Assembly (NCBI RefSeq): GCF_014190805.1
Contig: NZ_JACHVQ010000002.1
Span: 744,001 to 808,000 of the forward strand
Direction: 5' to 3'
Source: Flexivirga oryzae
Lineage (GTDB): Bacteria > Actinomycetota > Actinomycetes > Actinomycetales > Dermatophilaceae
Length of the DNA stretch: 64,000 nt
Position 1 is the first letter of the stretch. The number at the start of each line of letters is the position of its first letter. The notes below the pieces were generated by a model. That model ran no database searches. It saw nothing but the letters and a program-made list of their open reading frames with translations, and was not told the DNA's origin. Positions 25,041-33,368 of the stretch are shown in pieces. The position numbers and the translations under genes were made by a program.

Positions 25041-25065
25041 ATCGCTTATGCGGAATTCCGCATAA

Positions 25066-26330
25066 GCGATGTAGTTGGTCAGGTTGCGGAACCCGAGTGC
25101 GGAGCCGCGCAGGTGTTCCAGGCGTCCGTTGAGCGCCTCGGTCGGCCCGTTGCTGGTGCCGGGTCGTTCGAAGTAGGCGAGCACGTCAGCGGCTCGCTTC
25201 TTCAGGGTCCGGCCCAGGGTGGTGAGCTCGGTGAGCACCTTGGGGACGCCGGCGCTGAGGTCGGTGATCAGCTTCTCCATGAGCTCGCGGCCACGTTGCC
25301 GGTCCTCGTGGCGATAGGCGGCGATCATGCGCTGGTAGACACCCCAGGTCGCCTCGACCTCGACGTGAGCGTCATCAACGAACAGCGCGCGTAGCCTGTC
25401 GCTCTGCTTGTCGGTGAGCAGGTCCGAGCCGGTGTGCAGCGTGCGCCGCGACTTGTAGAGCGGGTCGTCCCTGAACCCACGGTGCCCGTGGATCGCGAGT
25501 TGGACCCGGCGCCGGCACCTGTCGAGGGCGTCACCGGCCAGGCGCACGACGTGGAAGGGATCCATCACCGTGACCGCGTCCGGGATCTCCTCTGCAGCGG
25601 CGGTCTTGAACCCGGTGAAGCCGTCCATCGCGACCACCTCGACCGCGTCACGGAAGGCGTCGTCGCGGTCGGCGAGCCAGGCCTTGAACGCCGCCTTCGA
25701 CCGGCCCTCGACCATGTCCAGCAGCCTTGCTGGGCCGGCGCCATCGCGGACCGGGGTGAGGTCGATGATCACGGTGACGTACTTGTCGCCACGCCTGGTG
25801 TGGCGCCAGACGTGCTCATCGACGCCAATGACCTTCACGCCCTCGAACCGCGTGGGGTCGTTGATCAGCAGCCGCTTGCCTTCAGCCAGGACCGCGTTGT
25901 TGGCGGTGTCCCACGCGACCCCGAGTCCCTCGGCGACACGGACGACGGTGAGGTGTGCGACCACGATCCCTTCCAGCGCCCACCGCAGCCCGGTGCGCGA
26001 GAGCTTCGCGCGTGGCTCCGCCGCGGCGCTGGTGTCTTGGCGCCACACGTGTCCGCAGTCGGCACAGCGGTAGCGGCGCACTACAACTTCCAGCACGGTC
26101 GGTCGCCAGCCCAGCGGCTCGTGGGCCAACCGCCGGATCACGGTGTCACGAGCAGCGCCTTCGCTGCCGCACCGTCGGCACCACTGATCTGGTTCCACCA
26201 CGCGGCACGCGAGGACCGCACGATCCGGCTCAAGTCGTTGCCCGGTCACGCTCAGACCGAGGCCGTCGAGTCGAGCGAAGGCGGTCAGGTCAGGGCGGCC
26301 GAAGCCGGCCGGCGGGGTAGCGTCGGACAC
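25066..26330 (-). pseudogene. ISL3-family transposase, copy 1, C-terminus separated by RIT
   Basis: N-terminal zinc ribbon (CRRCGSEG and CADCGHVW, about 51-105), HTH, then the ISL3 DDE core with Asp in VIGVDEHVWRH and VVAMDGFTGFKT and Glu in SNGPTEALNGRLEHLRG. The true frame runs through NLTNYI and is then cut; the missing end (ARSLLETGGF onward to the stop) is at 18456-18516 beyond the RIT element. Read-through gives a foreign tail to 25014. Residues about 333-405 differ strongly from copy 2 while the remainder is nearly identical. Confidence 0.88.
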
Positions 26331-26441
26331 GTCGAGGTCTTTCGGATGGATGGCGTAGGAACCTCCGTCGTCGGGAGACCTCGACGTCTATCTGCGGACC
26401 GACGCGCCCGGCCGACCTACACCGTCATCTGGGAAGACCCC

Positions 26442-26961
26442 TGAAACGTCTTCGACGACGACGGGACCGGCGAGGAGGAGGCGCGGTGAGCTAAAAGAAT
26501 GGAGCTTGCTCGGCTCCGACGCCGCCGCAAGCTCCGGTGAAACGGTCGGTACTGGTCGGTCGTCGTCGGTCACCACCGGATGGCGGCGTCCTCCACGCTC
26601 GGCGTTTACGCAGGTCAGCGGCTCGTTCGCCCAGTGGGCGCATCAAGCGATAGACGCAAAGCCGACGTGATTAGGTCGTCGGTTCGATTCCGACAGGCGG
26701 CTCCGGCGAACAGCCCCTGACCTGCGGAAACGCAGGGCAGGGGCGGTTCGGCTCTGGTGGTCGCGCGATGCGCTGGCCTCACGGCTCTGCCCGACACCGA
26801 CGTCGCTCTCCTCTGCGACGGACCCCTCGCCGGCTGAGCGCTCGCGGCCGGCATCCTGTCCGTGTGCCGATAGGCCTCGCACCGCTCGGCAACGCAGCGT
26901 GGCGTTGCGTCGCGACCTGGCGACGGCTCGGCGGGGCGCGATCGTCTCGTGCGTTGGCGGA
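26442..26961. other. Noncoding stretch with tRNA-like 3' fragment
   Basis: No credible gene. It contains the end of the ISL3 element's flank, a tRNA 3'-half-like sequence (26672-26702), and a 146-bp part (about 26703-26848) that is missing from the second copy. A GC-rich hairpin around 26720-26745 (CCCCTGACCTGCGG and GCAGGGCAGGGG) follows the tRNA-like end. Confidence 0.5.
26672..26702 (+). repeat. tRNA 3'-end-like fragment
   Basis: T-arm with stem GTCGG/CCGAC and loop TTCGATT, followed by a seven-base acceptor-like AGGCGGC. No matching 5' acceptor half (GCCGCCT) or anticodon arm is found upstream, so this is a fragment and not a working gene. Such 3' ends are typical att remnants of integrative elements. 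A second copy is at 57258-57288. Confidence 0.5.
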
Positions 26962-27273
26962 CTACGGGAGCTTGGAAGCGAGGACGTCGGCCGCCAGGAT
27001 CTCGGGTGCTGCGCCGAGGAGGTGCTGGTTGGCCGTCAGGGCTGCGACGATGGCGCCGTTGGCGTGGGCGTCGCGAGCGGCCTCGTCGGGGAATGCATCG
27101 AAGATCCAGAAGGTGTCGGCGTGGGTCCTGACCGCGAACCAGACAATCGTTCCTTCTTCTTCGTTGGCGAGTGCGACAGCGCCGGCGAGCAGATCGGCGA
27201 GCGCGTCGTGCTGTCCATCGGCCGCGACGATCTTGGCGACGAAGGCATACGGAAGTGATGCGGGTGTGGACAT
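26962..27273 (-). CDS. Antibiotic biosynthesis monooxygenase (ABM) domain protein, copy 1
   Basis: 103 residues with the dimeric alpha/beta barrel of YgiN-type quinol monooxygenases: FVAKIVAADGQHDALADLL, then EEEGTIVWFAVRTHADTFWIFDAFPDEAARDAHANG, and LLGAAPEILAADV. These cofactor-free proteins act on quinones or reactive electrophiles. It is divergent from the GlxA-type regulator, which may control it. An identical protein is encoded at 57408-57719. Confidence 0.85.
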   Translation of the reverse strand: MSTPASLPYAFVAKIVAADGQHDALADLLAGAVALANEEEGTIVWFAVRTHADTFWIFDAFPDEAARDAHANGAIVAALTANQHLLGAAPEILAADVLASKLP

Positions 27274-27381
27274 GAGGGGTTCTCCTAGGTGTCGAGGTTT
27301 CTTGGTGAAGCGAGTTCAGCGTATGACGAGCAAGGGCATGTGAGAAGTGGCGTATACGGCAGTATTGCTATTGTTCACGCC

Positions 27382-28323
27382 ATGCGTATCGGACTGATCG
27401 CGATCGACGGCTGCTTCGGTTCGGCTGTCGCGTCGGTCATCGACATCGTGCGGGTGGCCGACGGAGCCCGCGGCGATGTCGACCCGCGGATCGGCCCGAT
27501 CGAACTCGCCATCCTCGGACCGAAACGGAGAGTGACCACGACGGCATCGATGACCCTGTCGGTGGACCACCCGCTGTCGGAGTCGGCAGAGTTCGACGTG
27601 GTCGTCGTGCCTGCGCTTGGAACCCTCACGGCCGCCGCTACCAACGACGCCCTCCAGAGCCGAGATGCTCGTTCGGTCATCGCCTCGCTCGGGCGCCTCG
27701 ACGAGGCGACCACCCGGATCGCCGCGGCGTGCACCGGCGTGTTCGCTGTCGCCGAGACCGGACGGATGCATCATCGGCGGGCGACGACCAGCTGGTTCCT
27801 GGGGCCGGAGTTCCTGAAGCGCTATCCGACCGTCGCCCTCGATCTCGACACCATGGTCGTGGTCGACGGGAACCTCGTCACCGCCGGCGCCGCGTTCGCC
27901 CACATCGACCTCGCGCTCTCACTCGTGCGATCGATCAGCCCCGACCTGGCCCAACATGTCGCCAAGCTCCTCATCATCGACGAGCGCCCGTCGCAGGCGG
28001 CCTTCGTCGCCTACGAACATCTCCGGCACGAGGACCCGATCGTCGTCGAGTTCGAACGCTTCGTGCGCGCCCGCCTGGACGAACCGTTCAACATCGCCTT
28101 CGTCGCGCAGTCGCTCGGCACCAGCCGGCGCACCCTCGAACGACGAGTCCGTGCGGCGCTCAACCTCACTCCGCTCGGCTTCGTCCAACGGCTTCGCATC
28201 GAACGAGCTCGGCACCTCTCAGCAACCACGGACCTCACCTCCGCCGAGATCGCGCTACGGGTCGGCTACGCGAACGCTGAGACTCTGCGCTCCCTCCTGC
28301 GCAGGGAGCGACGCCGTTCCTGA
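27382..28323 (+). CDS. GlxA-family AraC regulator (DJ-1/PfpI plus HTH), copy 1
   Basis: 313 residues from the ATG at 27382. The N-terminal half is a DJ-1/PfpI-like domain (GLIAIDGCFGSAVASVIDIV; AACTGVFAVAETG with Cys near the elbow). The C-terminal 90 residues form the AraC double HTH (FNIAFVAQSLGTSRRTLERR and LTSAEIALRVGYANAETLRSLL). It shares a 108-bp control region with the ABM gene. Copy 2 differs by two residues (Ala to Val near 93, Ile to Val near 235). Confidence 0.9.
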   Translation: MRIGLIAIDGCFGSAVASVIDIVRVADGARGDVDPRIGPIELAILGPKRRVTTTASMTLSVDHPLSESAEFDVVVVPALGTLTAAATNDALQSRDARSVIASLGRLDEATTRIAAACTGVFAVAETGRMHHRRATTSWFLGPEFLKRYPTVALDLDTMVVVDGNLVTAGAAFAHIDLALSLVRSISPDLAQHVAKLLIIDERPSQAAFVAYEHLRHEDPIVVEFERFVRARLDEPFNIAFVAQSLGTSRRTLERRVRAALNLTPLGFVQRLRIERARHLSATTDLTSAEIALRVGYANAETLRSLLRRERRRS

Positions 28324-28552
28324 CCTATCGCCATGCCTGTAGCCGGTGTCCTAGTGCTCGACTGGAACCACCTCTCAGCACGTCGCGTCGACGCTCCTGC
28401 GTCGCCCCTGGACGACCCACTCGACACGCCCGCAGCACAAGCCATGTGACGTGTCCCGGCTTCCCGGACGGTCGGGGTTGGGTGGCTGTGATGTCGCTGC
28501 GTTCTCGTCGAGGGGGTCAGCAGACTCGATCAGGGTCGATTGGGATGAGACG

Positions 28553-28717
28553 CGAAGGCGCTCAGGTCAGGGCGGCCGAAGCCGGCCGGCGGGGTAGCGT
28601 CGGACACGTCGAGGTCTTTCGGATGGATGGCGTAGGAACCTCCATCGTCGGGAGACCTCGACGTCTATCTGCGGACCGACGCGCCCGGCCGACCTACACC
28701 CTCATCTGGGAAGAGCC
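28553..28717 (-). mobile_element. ISL3 terminal remnant, copy 1
   Basis: About 165 bp nearly identical to the transposase 5' end and right terminus of the ISL3 elements (compare 26277-26441), ending GGGAAGAGCC. It marks the inner boundary of direct repeat copy 1. The same remnant at 60008-60172 forms the outer right end of the composite transposon. Confidence 0.85.
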
Positions 28718-28788
28718 GGCATAGGGATCTTGGTCGCCATTGACAGTGAGCCCGCTCGCTGCGCTCCCGGCGCCCGCCCGGCCCGACG

Positions 28789-28825
28789 ACGGGCCCGACC
28801 GGAAACGGTCGGGCCCGTTGTTTTT
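28789..28825 (+). terminator. Intrinsic terminator
   Basis: A 13-bp GC-rich stem (ACGGGCCCGACCG / CGGTCGGGCCCGT) with a GAAA loop, followed by TGTTTTT. On the plus strand it would stop transcripts leaving the regulator and ISL3 remnant before the antitoxin gene. Confidence 0.85.
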
Positions 28826-28861
28826 CGGCGTCACCGTTGTCACGGGCATATCATCTGTGGC

Positions 28862-29074
28862 ATGCCAAAAGTGACGTTCGATCTGCCGGACGACTTGAAG
28901 CGAGCCATCGAAATCGAAGCGCAGCGACAACTCCTGCCAGAGGCCGAGATCATCCGACAAGCTCTGCGGTCGGTAATAATGACAGACAAGCCCAAACCGC
29001 GGGGCGCGTTGTTCGCGAGCTCCGATGCCATCGGTGGGCGCGTCGACGATCTGCTCGACAGGTTCGGTGAATGA
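28862..29074 (+). CDS. Ribbon-helix-helix antitoxin-like protein, orphan
   Basis: 70 residues: beta strand PKVTFDLPDDLKRAIEIEAQ, then helices with LPEAEIIRQALRSVI, the ribbon-helix-helix fold of VapB/CopG-type antitoxins, and a C-terminal toxin-binding-like tail. Its stop overlaps an ATG (ATGA) as in toxin-antitoxin operons, but the downstream frame ends after nine codons. The partner toxin gene has been lost at the junction, leaving an orphan. Confidence 0.75.
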   Translation: MPKVTFDLPDDLKRAIEIEAQRQLLPEAEIIRQALRSVIMTDKPKPRGALFASSDAIGGRVDDLLDRFGE

Positions 29075-29100
29075 CTGTCGAACAGTGCGACTCAAACTAG
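29071..29100 (+). pseudogene. Toxin gene stub
   Basis: A start codon overlapping the antitoxin stop opens a frame of only nine codons (MTVEQCDSN) before TAG. Position and coupling match the start of a VapC-type toxin; the rest is absent. The loss probably reflects a deletion or recombination at about 29085. Confidence 0.45.
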
Positions 29101-29566
29101 CGATGGGAGTGTCCGTGACGTGGTCGTCAATGAGTCATTGAAGCAAGTGGAGGGTCACCAGTGGGGCTGCCGACAGTGATAGTGATCGGTGGCCCCCGCC
29201 GTTAGGTGCATTGACATTCGGTGGGTTGTACGTCATGCCGGTGGTCGACTCAGTTGTCGTGGTCGGCGAGACGGTTGTGCTTGAGGTTGTCGTGTAGTCC
29301 ATGTGAACTTGTCGAAACTGTCCATACAGCAGTCGAATTGACCGGCTTGGCGATGATGTGATCGTACGGTTATAGCGAATAGTTACGGGACTATCAGTGG
29401 CGGAATAGGCGATGGTGCCTCCGGTGTGCCCGGTAGCCGTATCGCTGAGTACGTGCCCAGTGGGTGATGACGTAGCCGCGGCATTGCGTCGATTTCGTCA
29501 CCGGATGAGTGTTCGGAGTAAAGCGACATCGTGTCTACTCATATGTTGCCGTTCTTAACAGGCGAT
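29101..29566. other. Gene-free stretch, nothing recognised
   Basis: About 465 bp with lower GC than its surroundings and no frame with coding character on either strand. It may be a degenerate remnant between the antitoxin stub and the SRPBCC gene; no repeats, terminators or operators were seen. Confidence 0.5.
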
Positions 29567-30091
29567 CTAACTCGGACCGAACTCGTTCAGGTAGTACTCG
29601 GCCATCGACGGCGAATAGTCCTCGAACGCAATCGATTCCACCGATCCTCCCGACTCTGCCGCCACCAACCGATCCAGATAGTAGTCCCACCCGGGGCCGA
29701 CGCCCTCAGCCATCTTCAGATCGGGAACGTTCTGTGCGAACGTCAGTGTGGTGACGCCGTCGGCTTCCGTGAGGTCGAGTCGGAGCAGCCAATGTTCGGG
29801 ATTCTCCCCGTCATACGGCATCGACGTGGTGATCCGGAGTCGGTGCGGCCGTTCGCATTCGTCGATGCGGAAGTGCTCGGCCGGAATGTCGTCGCCCTCG
29901 AAGAGCATCTGGAACTTCACATGGTCGTCGTCCGGATCGCCGGTCCACGTCCCGATCCAGCGGGCAAGGCGTTCCGGCTTGGTTACCGCCGCCCACACGT
30001 CATCGATCGGTGCGTGGAACGTCCGCTGCCATTCGCAGTAGGTCTCGGCGCCGACGTCGCGCCGGTGCCCGGTGGGGTTTGGAGTGTTCAT
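29567..30091 (-). CDS. SRPBCC (AHSA1-like) protein
   Basis: 174 residues. It has the START/Bet v1-type pattern FHAPIDDVWAAVTKPERLARWIG near the N-terminus, central strands EHFRIDECERPHRLRIT and LLRLDLTEADGVTTLTFAQ, and the long C-terminal helix GWDYYLDRLVAAE. Such proteins bind hydrophobic ligands. It is encoded with, and overlaps by 4 bp, an ArsR-type repressor gene, the common ArsR-SRPBCC pairing. The ligand is unknown. Confidence 0.88.
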   Translation of the reverse strand: MNTPNPTGHRRDVGAETYCEWQRTFHAPIDDVWAAVTKPERLARWIGTWTGDPDDDHVKFQMLFEGDDIPAEHFRIDECERPHRLRITTSMPYDGENPEHWLLRLDLTEADGVTTLTFAQNVPDLKMAEGVGPGWDYYLDRLVAAESGGSVESIAFEDYSPSMAEYYLNEFGPS

Positions 30092-30456
30092 GCGGTGCTC
30101 TCCCTGTCGTCTTTGGTTGTCGCCGTGGTGTTTTCGCGCTCACGGGTAGTGCGTCGCACTTCCAGGTCGAGTGCGTCCAGCGCCCGCTCCGGGATGGGAG
30201 GCGCGCCCGCACGCAGCCCGGCCAGATAGTGGCGGACCGGTTCCAGGCCGTCTGCGGTGATGGCGTAATGCCGCTCGCGGCCATGCGTCGTCGCGGTGAC
30301 CAGGTCGGCTTCGGTCAGCAGACGTAGATGCTTGCTGACCGCGGGGCGACTGATCGAGTGTTCCGCGGCGAGATCGACGACCCGTGCGGGGCCGGCCGCG
30401 AGGCGCTGCAACAGGCCGCGACGTATCGGGTCGGCAAGTGCCTCGAACGCGTCCAC
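30088..30456 (-). CDS. ArsR-family transcriptional repressor
   Basis: 122 residues from a GTG at 30456. Winged HTH of the ArsR family: FEALADPIRRGLLQRLAAGP, recognition helix SISRPAVSKHLRLLTEADLV, wing THGRERHYAITADGL. No Cys metal site is seen in the usual positions, so it probably does not sense a metal. The palindrome just upstream overlaps the expected promoter and indicates autoregulation of the arsR-SRPBCC operon. Confidence 0.9.
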   Translation of the reverse strand: MDAFEALADPIRRGLLQRLAAGPARVVDLAAEHSISRPAVSKHLRLLTEADLVTATTHGRERHYAITADGLEPVRHYLAGLRAGAPPIPERALDALDLEVRRTTRERENTTATTKDDRESTA

Positions 30457-30461
30457 CTCTC

Positions 30462-30487
30462 AATTGGTAACCGATCAGTTACCAATT
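30462..30487. promoter_or_regulatory. ArsR operator palindrome
   Basis: Perfect inverted repeat AATTGGTAAC / GTTACCAATT with six bases between the arms, five bases upstream of the GTG start of the ArsR gene. Size and place fit an ArsR dimer binding site. Confidence 0.75.
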
Positions 30488-30518
30488 GTCAACGGCGGGT
30501 GAAAGGCGAACATGGAAA

Positions 30519-30549
30519 CCGGGGCCCGCGACATCATCGCGGGCCCCGG
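30519..30549 (-). terminator. Terminator of the dioxygenase gene, displaced by IS4
   Basis: Stem CCGGGGCCCGCG / CGCGGGCCCCGG with a seven-base loop. If the IS4 element and one copy of its target repeat are removed, this hairpin lies about 50 bp after the stop codon of the extradiol dioxygenase gene, as a terminator should. Confidence 0.65.
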
Positions 30550-30571
30550 GGGTTCGGTGAGGCGTTAGACG

Positions 30572-32094
30572 CAATGCCGCGCAGTTAGTGGTGTTGCTGG
30601 TGTTACCAGTGTGACGTGGTTGTCGGCGTGTCGCGGGATGAAGCAACGGGACTCCCGGTAGTGAAGAGCTGTCCTCACAAGACGCTCTGCTACCAAATGG
30701 AGTCCCGTTGCGCGCTCAGTCTGTCACGTCCGAATCGTTTGATGTGCCCGAGGATCCGTTCACAGCGGGCCACCTGGGCGAGTTGACCCGTGTGGTGTCC
30801 ACCGACTTGGTCGACGCGGCCATCGATGCCGCGGGAGCAGCACAGAAACGGTTGCGGCGGCTACCGACCCGGGTCGTGGTGTACGTGCTGCTGGCCGGGG
30901 TGTTGTTCGCCGATGTCGGCTACCGGCAGGTCCTGACACGGTTGACCACCGGTGCCGGTGCGGCGATGAGGGTGCCGGGCAGTTCCGCACTCTCGCAAGC
31001 CTTCCGGCGGATCGGGGTGCGGCCGTTGGCCGAACTGTTCGACCTGGTCCGTGGCCCAGCGGCTGGCTCACCCCGCTGGCGCGGGTTGCGGGTGTGCGCG
31101 ATCGACGGCACCAGCATGTTCGTACCCGACACCACCGCCAACGCGGTCGCGTTCGGCCGGCAGACCGGCCGGCCCGGCGCCCCGGGCGGGTATCCGATGC
31201 TGCGTTTGCTGACGATCGTGGCGTGCGGGTCCCGCACGATCATCGATGCCGCCTTCGGGTCCTACCGGATCGGGGAAACCAGCTACGCACCGCATCTGCT
31301 GGACAGCCTGGCCCCGGGCATGGTGCTCCTGGCCGACCGCAACTTCGCGTCCGCGGCATTGATAACCCAGATCGCCGACACCGGCGCGCAGCTGCTCATC
31401 CGGTGTAAGAACGGTCGTCGATTCACCGTCGTGGAGTCCTTGGGCGACGGCACGACGATCGCCTTGATCGGCGCCACTCGGGTGCGTGTCATCGACGCGG
31501 TGATCCGCGTCGAGTTGGCGCCTGGATCCGGCCGCTACCGGACCGGCACCTACCGGCTGATCACGACCCTGACCGACGCCGAGCGGTACCCGGCGCTGGC
31601 GGTGGTCGAGCTGTACCACCAGCGGTGGGAGATCGAAACCAGCTTCCGGGAGACCAAGGCCACCCTCTTGGACGGGCGCGTGCTGCGGGCACACACTCCG
31701 GCCGGTATCGCCCAGGAGGTCTATGCCGTGCTGATCGTGGCCCAGTCGCTACGGACCGCGATCGCAGACACCGCGCTGGCCAGCGCCGGCACCGAACCCA
31801 CCCAGCTGAGCTTCACTATCGCGCTGAACACCGCGCGAGACGGAATCTGTTGCGCGGCAATCGTACTCACCGAACCGGTCACCGACCTGATCGGGCGGAT
31901 CGGAACCGCCCTGCTGGCCAACGTCCTCCCACACCGTCGATCACGATCCAGCCCCCGCATCGTCAAACGGGCGATCTCCAAACACCGGGCCAAAGGATCC
32001 GTCGACAGGACGAACTACACCACCACCATCACGACACGCATACACACCACCAGTTCCTTGACACCCGGACACACCGGCTAACTGCGCGGCATTG
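30572..32094 (+). mobile_element. IS4-family insertion sequence
   Basis: 1523 bp. Terminal inverted repeats CAATGCCGCGCAGTTAG and its complement; a 10-bp target duplication GCGTTAGACG at 30562-30571 and 32095-32104. The insertion lies exactly across the stop codon region of the dioxygenase gene, whose TAA lies inside the duplicated bases. Confidence 0.93.
30708..32081 (+). CDS. IS4-family transposase
   Basis: 457 residues. An N-terminal IS4 domain (VVVYVLLAGVLFADVGYRQVL and GSSALSQAFRRIG) precedes the DDE core: Asp in RVCAIDGTSMFVPD, Asp in LLADRNFASAAL, and the Y-(2)-R-(3)-E-(6)-K signature as YHQRWEIETSFRETK with the catalytic Glu. It fills almost the whole element and looks intact. Confidence 0.93.
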   Translation: MRAQSVTSESFDVPEDPFTAGHLGELTRVVSTDLVDAAIDAAGAAQKRLRRLPTRVVVYVLLAGVLFADVGYRQVLTRLTTGAGAAMRVPGSSALSQAFRRIGVRPLAELFDLVRGPAAGSPRWRGLRVCAIDGTSMFVPDTTANAVAFGRQTGRPGAPGGYPMLRLLTIVACGSRTIIDAAFGSYRIGETSYAPHLLDSLAPGMVLLADRNFASAALITQIADTGAQLLIRCKNGRRFTVVESLGDGTTIALIGATRVRVIDAVIRVELAPGSGRYRTGTYRLITTLTDAERYPALAVVELYHQRWEIETSFRETKATLLDGRVLRAHTPAGIAQEVYAVLIVAQSLRTAIADTALASAGTEPTQLSFTIALNTARDGICCAAIVLTEPVTDLIGRIGTALLANVLPHRRSRSSPRIVKRAISKHRAKGSVDRTNYTTTITTRIHTTSSLTPGHTG

Positions 32095-32097
32095 GCG

Positions 32098-33150
32098 TTA
32101 GACGCTGACGGGCTCGGCCGCCACCTCGGTGTCGGTCGGCAGCTCGGCACCCGGACCGAAGTGCGAGTAGGTCTCGATGTGCCGATCGAGCGACAGCGGG
32201 CTCGGAGTGCCGTAGGTGAAGTAGGTCTCCCAGGGCAGCGCCGCTCCGCCGATCGCTAGGCCGGTGTCGATGTCGGCCATCTGCCAGGTCTGCGTCTCGG
32301 CCGACGGATCGAGATGCAGGAAGCCCGCTTCACCGAACAGCTCGATGCGGTTGCCACCGGGCTCGAACACGTACAGGAACTGGCCCTGCGTGATGCCGTG
32401 CCGGTCTGGTCCGGCCTCGATCTGAATGTCGTAGTCGCGGAACATCTCTGCGGCGTCGATGTTGTGCTGGCCGGTGCCGTAGTAGAACGCGACGTGATGC
32501 AGCTTGCCGTGTCCACCGGTCATGTCGCGCATGGTCGCCACCTCGTGGCCGAGCAGATTGGAACTCATCCACGCGCCGATCTCCACCTCGCCGTCGATGA
32601 CCCGTTCGGTGGTGCGGAAGCCGAGGTGACGTTCAAACTCGGTCTTCGTCGCGGTTACGTCCGACGACATCAGATTCAGGTGGTCGATCCGCTTGACCGG
32701 AATACCGCTCAACGGTTTCTTCGACGGCCGCGTCAGGATCTTGCTGCGCAATTCCGGTGGGGCAACGTACTTCTCGGCCTCCCAGAGCAATGCGAACTGG
32801 TGGCCGTCAACCGACTGATACTCGAACGTCTTGCCGTAGCCGAATTCGTCCTCCGACCATTTGCCCTCGATGTTGGTGTCGCCCAACGATTTCGCCCGAC
32901 GATCCAGAGCCTCGGGGGAGCTCGTCCGCAACGCTGCGTGGCCCATGCCGGGCTGCGCGGCCTCGGTAATCTTCAGGCTCCACTGGTAGGGGTCCTCGTA
33001 TCCGCGCAGGTACACCGACTGACCCTTGCGCCGCGTGACGTACATGCCGAGGAAGCGAGTGAAGAAGTCCTCGGTCTCCTGCGGCTTCGGGCTGAACAGT
33101 TCGACGCGCGCCAGGTGCGCGATCTCGAAGCGGGTGTCGTTCTCGCTCAT
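32098..33150 (-). CDS. Extradiol catechol 2,3-dioxygenase
   Basis: 350 residues from the ATG at 33150. Two vicinal-oxygen-chelate domains; the C-terminal one carries the Fe(II) ligands His157 (RIDHLNL), His219 (KLHHVAFYY) and Glu270 (GNRIELF), with the extradiol signature around GGNRIELFGEAGF. It cleaves catechol or alkylcatechol next to the hydroxyl pair to a 2-hydroxymuconic semialdehyde. It is divergent from the plus-strand lower-pathway operon. Its stop codon lies within the IS4 target duplication, so the protein is intact but its terminator is now 1.5 kb away. Confidence 0.92.
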   Translation of the reverse strand: MSENDTRFEIAHLARVELFSPKPQETEDFFTRFLGMYVTRRKGQSVYLRGYEDPYQWSLKITEAAQPGMGHAALRTSSPEALDRRAKSLGDTNIEGKWSEDEFGYGKTFEYQSVDGHQFALLWEAEKYVAPPELRSKILTRPSKKPLSGIPVKRIDHLNLMSSDVTATKTEFERHLGFRTTERVIDGEVEIGAWMSSNLLGHEVATMRDMTGGHGKLHHVAFYYGTGQHNIDAAEMFRDYDIQIEAGPDRHGITQGQFLYVFEPGGNRIELFGEAGFLHLDPSAETQTWQMADIDTGLAIGGAALPWETYFTYGTPSPLSLDRHIETYSHFGPGAELPTDTEVAAEPVSV

Positions 33151-33368
33151 CGATACTCCTGTGAATCTCGGGTTGTGGCCGGCATCTTCCCGGCGGCGTG
33201 CACCCAGCATGGCACCGGTCTGTGACCCCGATCACGACGATTCGGCGATCCTGAACAGTTCTCCGCAATCGCCGTCTCGTTTCCGATCACGCTGTCGCAC
33301 ACCCCGCAAGCAGCCTCTCGATGCCTACCGTCGGGACAACCACAACGCGTGAGTCTAAGGAGAACGAG

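Larger units (their letters stand above)
18522..25065 (+). mobile_element. Recombinase-in-trio (RIT) element, copy 1
   Basis: Three consecutive overlapping tyrosine recombinase genes between long inverted repeats match the RIT (ritABC) architecture. GCGAT of the ISL3 transposase gene stands on both sides (18517-18521 and 25066-25070). Without the 3.4-kb IS in ritC the element is 3139 bp, the same as copy 2. A 20-base palindrome (25046-25065) lies at the right end only. Confidence 0.88.
18453..26441 (-). mobile_element. ISL3-family element, copy 1, split by a RIT element
   Basis: The element runs from GGCTCATCCC at 18453 to GGGAAGACCC near 26440. Its transposase reads on the minus strand and is broken near its C-terminus by the RIT element at 18522-25065. 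The last residues and stop codon of the transposase are in 18456-18516, left of the RIT. The mobile machinery is therefore inactivated unless supplied elsewhere. Confidence 0.85.
18453..28717. repeat. Long direct repeat flanking the catabolic block, copy 1
   Basis: Contains the ISL3 element with its RIT insert, a tRNA-like fragment, the monooxygenase gene, the GlxA-type regulator and an ISL3 remnant. The same order in the same direction is found at 52443-60172. Differences are an extra IS in ritC here, the inverted RIT core, a diverged transposase patch, and scattered base changes. Confidence 0.9.
28324..28861. other. Gene-free stretch with ISL3 remnant and terminator
   Basis: After the regulator there is no coding signal. 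The stretch holds an ISL3 end remnant (28553-28717) and an intrinsic terminator (28789-28825). A 13-base match to the opposite ISL3 end (CGATTGGGATGAG, about 28532-28544) just before the remnant suggests that two ISL3 ends once abutted here. Confidence 0.5.

Noticed and set aside
26600..26702. Complete tRNA gene
   Set aside because: Only the T-arm and 3' acceptor-like strand are convincing; no pairing 5' acceptor or anticodon arm was found.
26962..28323. ABM protein and GlxA-type regulator as part of the aromatic pathway
   Set aside because: They are duplicated within the ISL3-flanked repeats and shared by both ends, so they are passengers of the mobile unit, with no sequence link to the catabolic operons.
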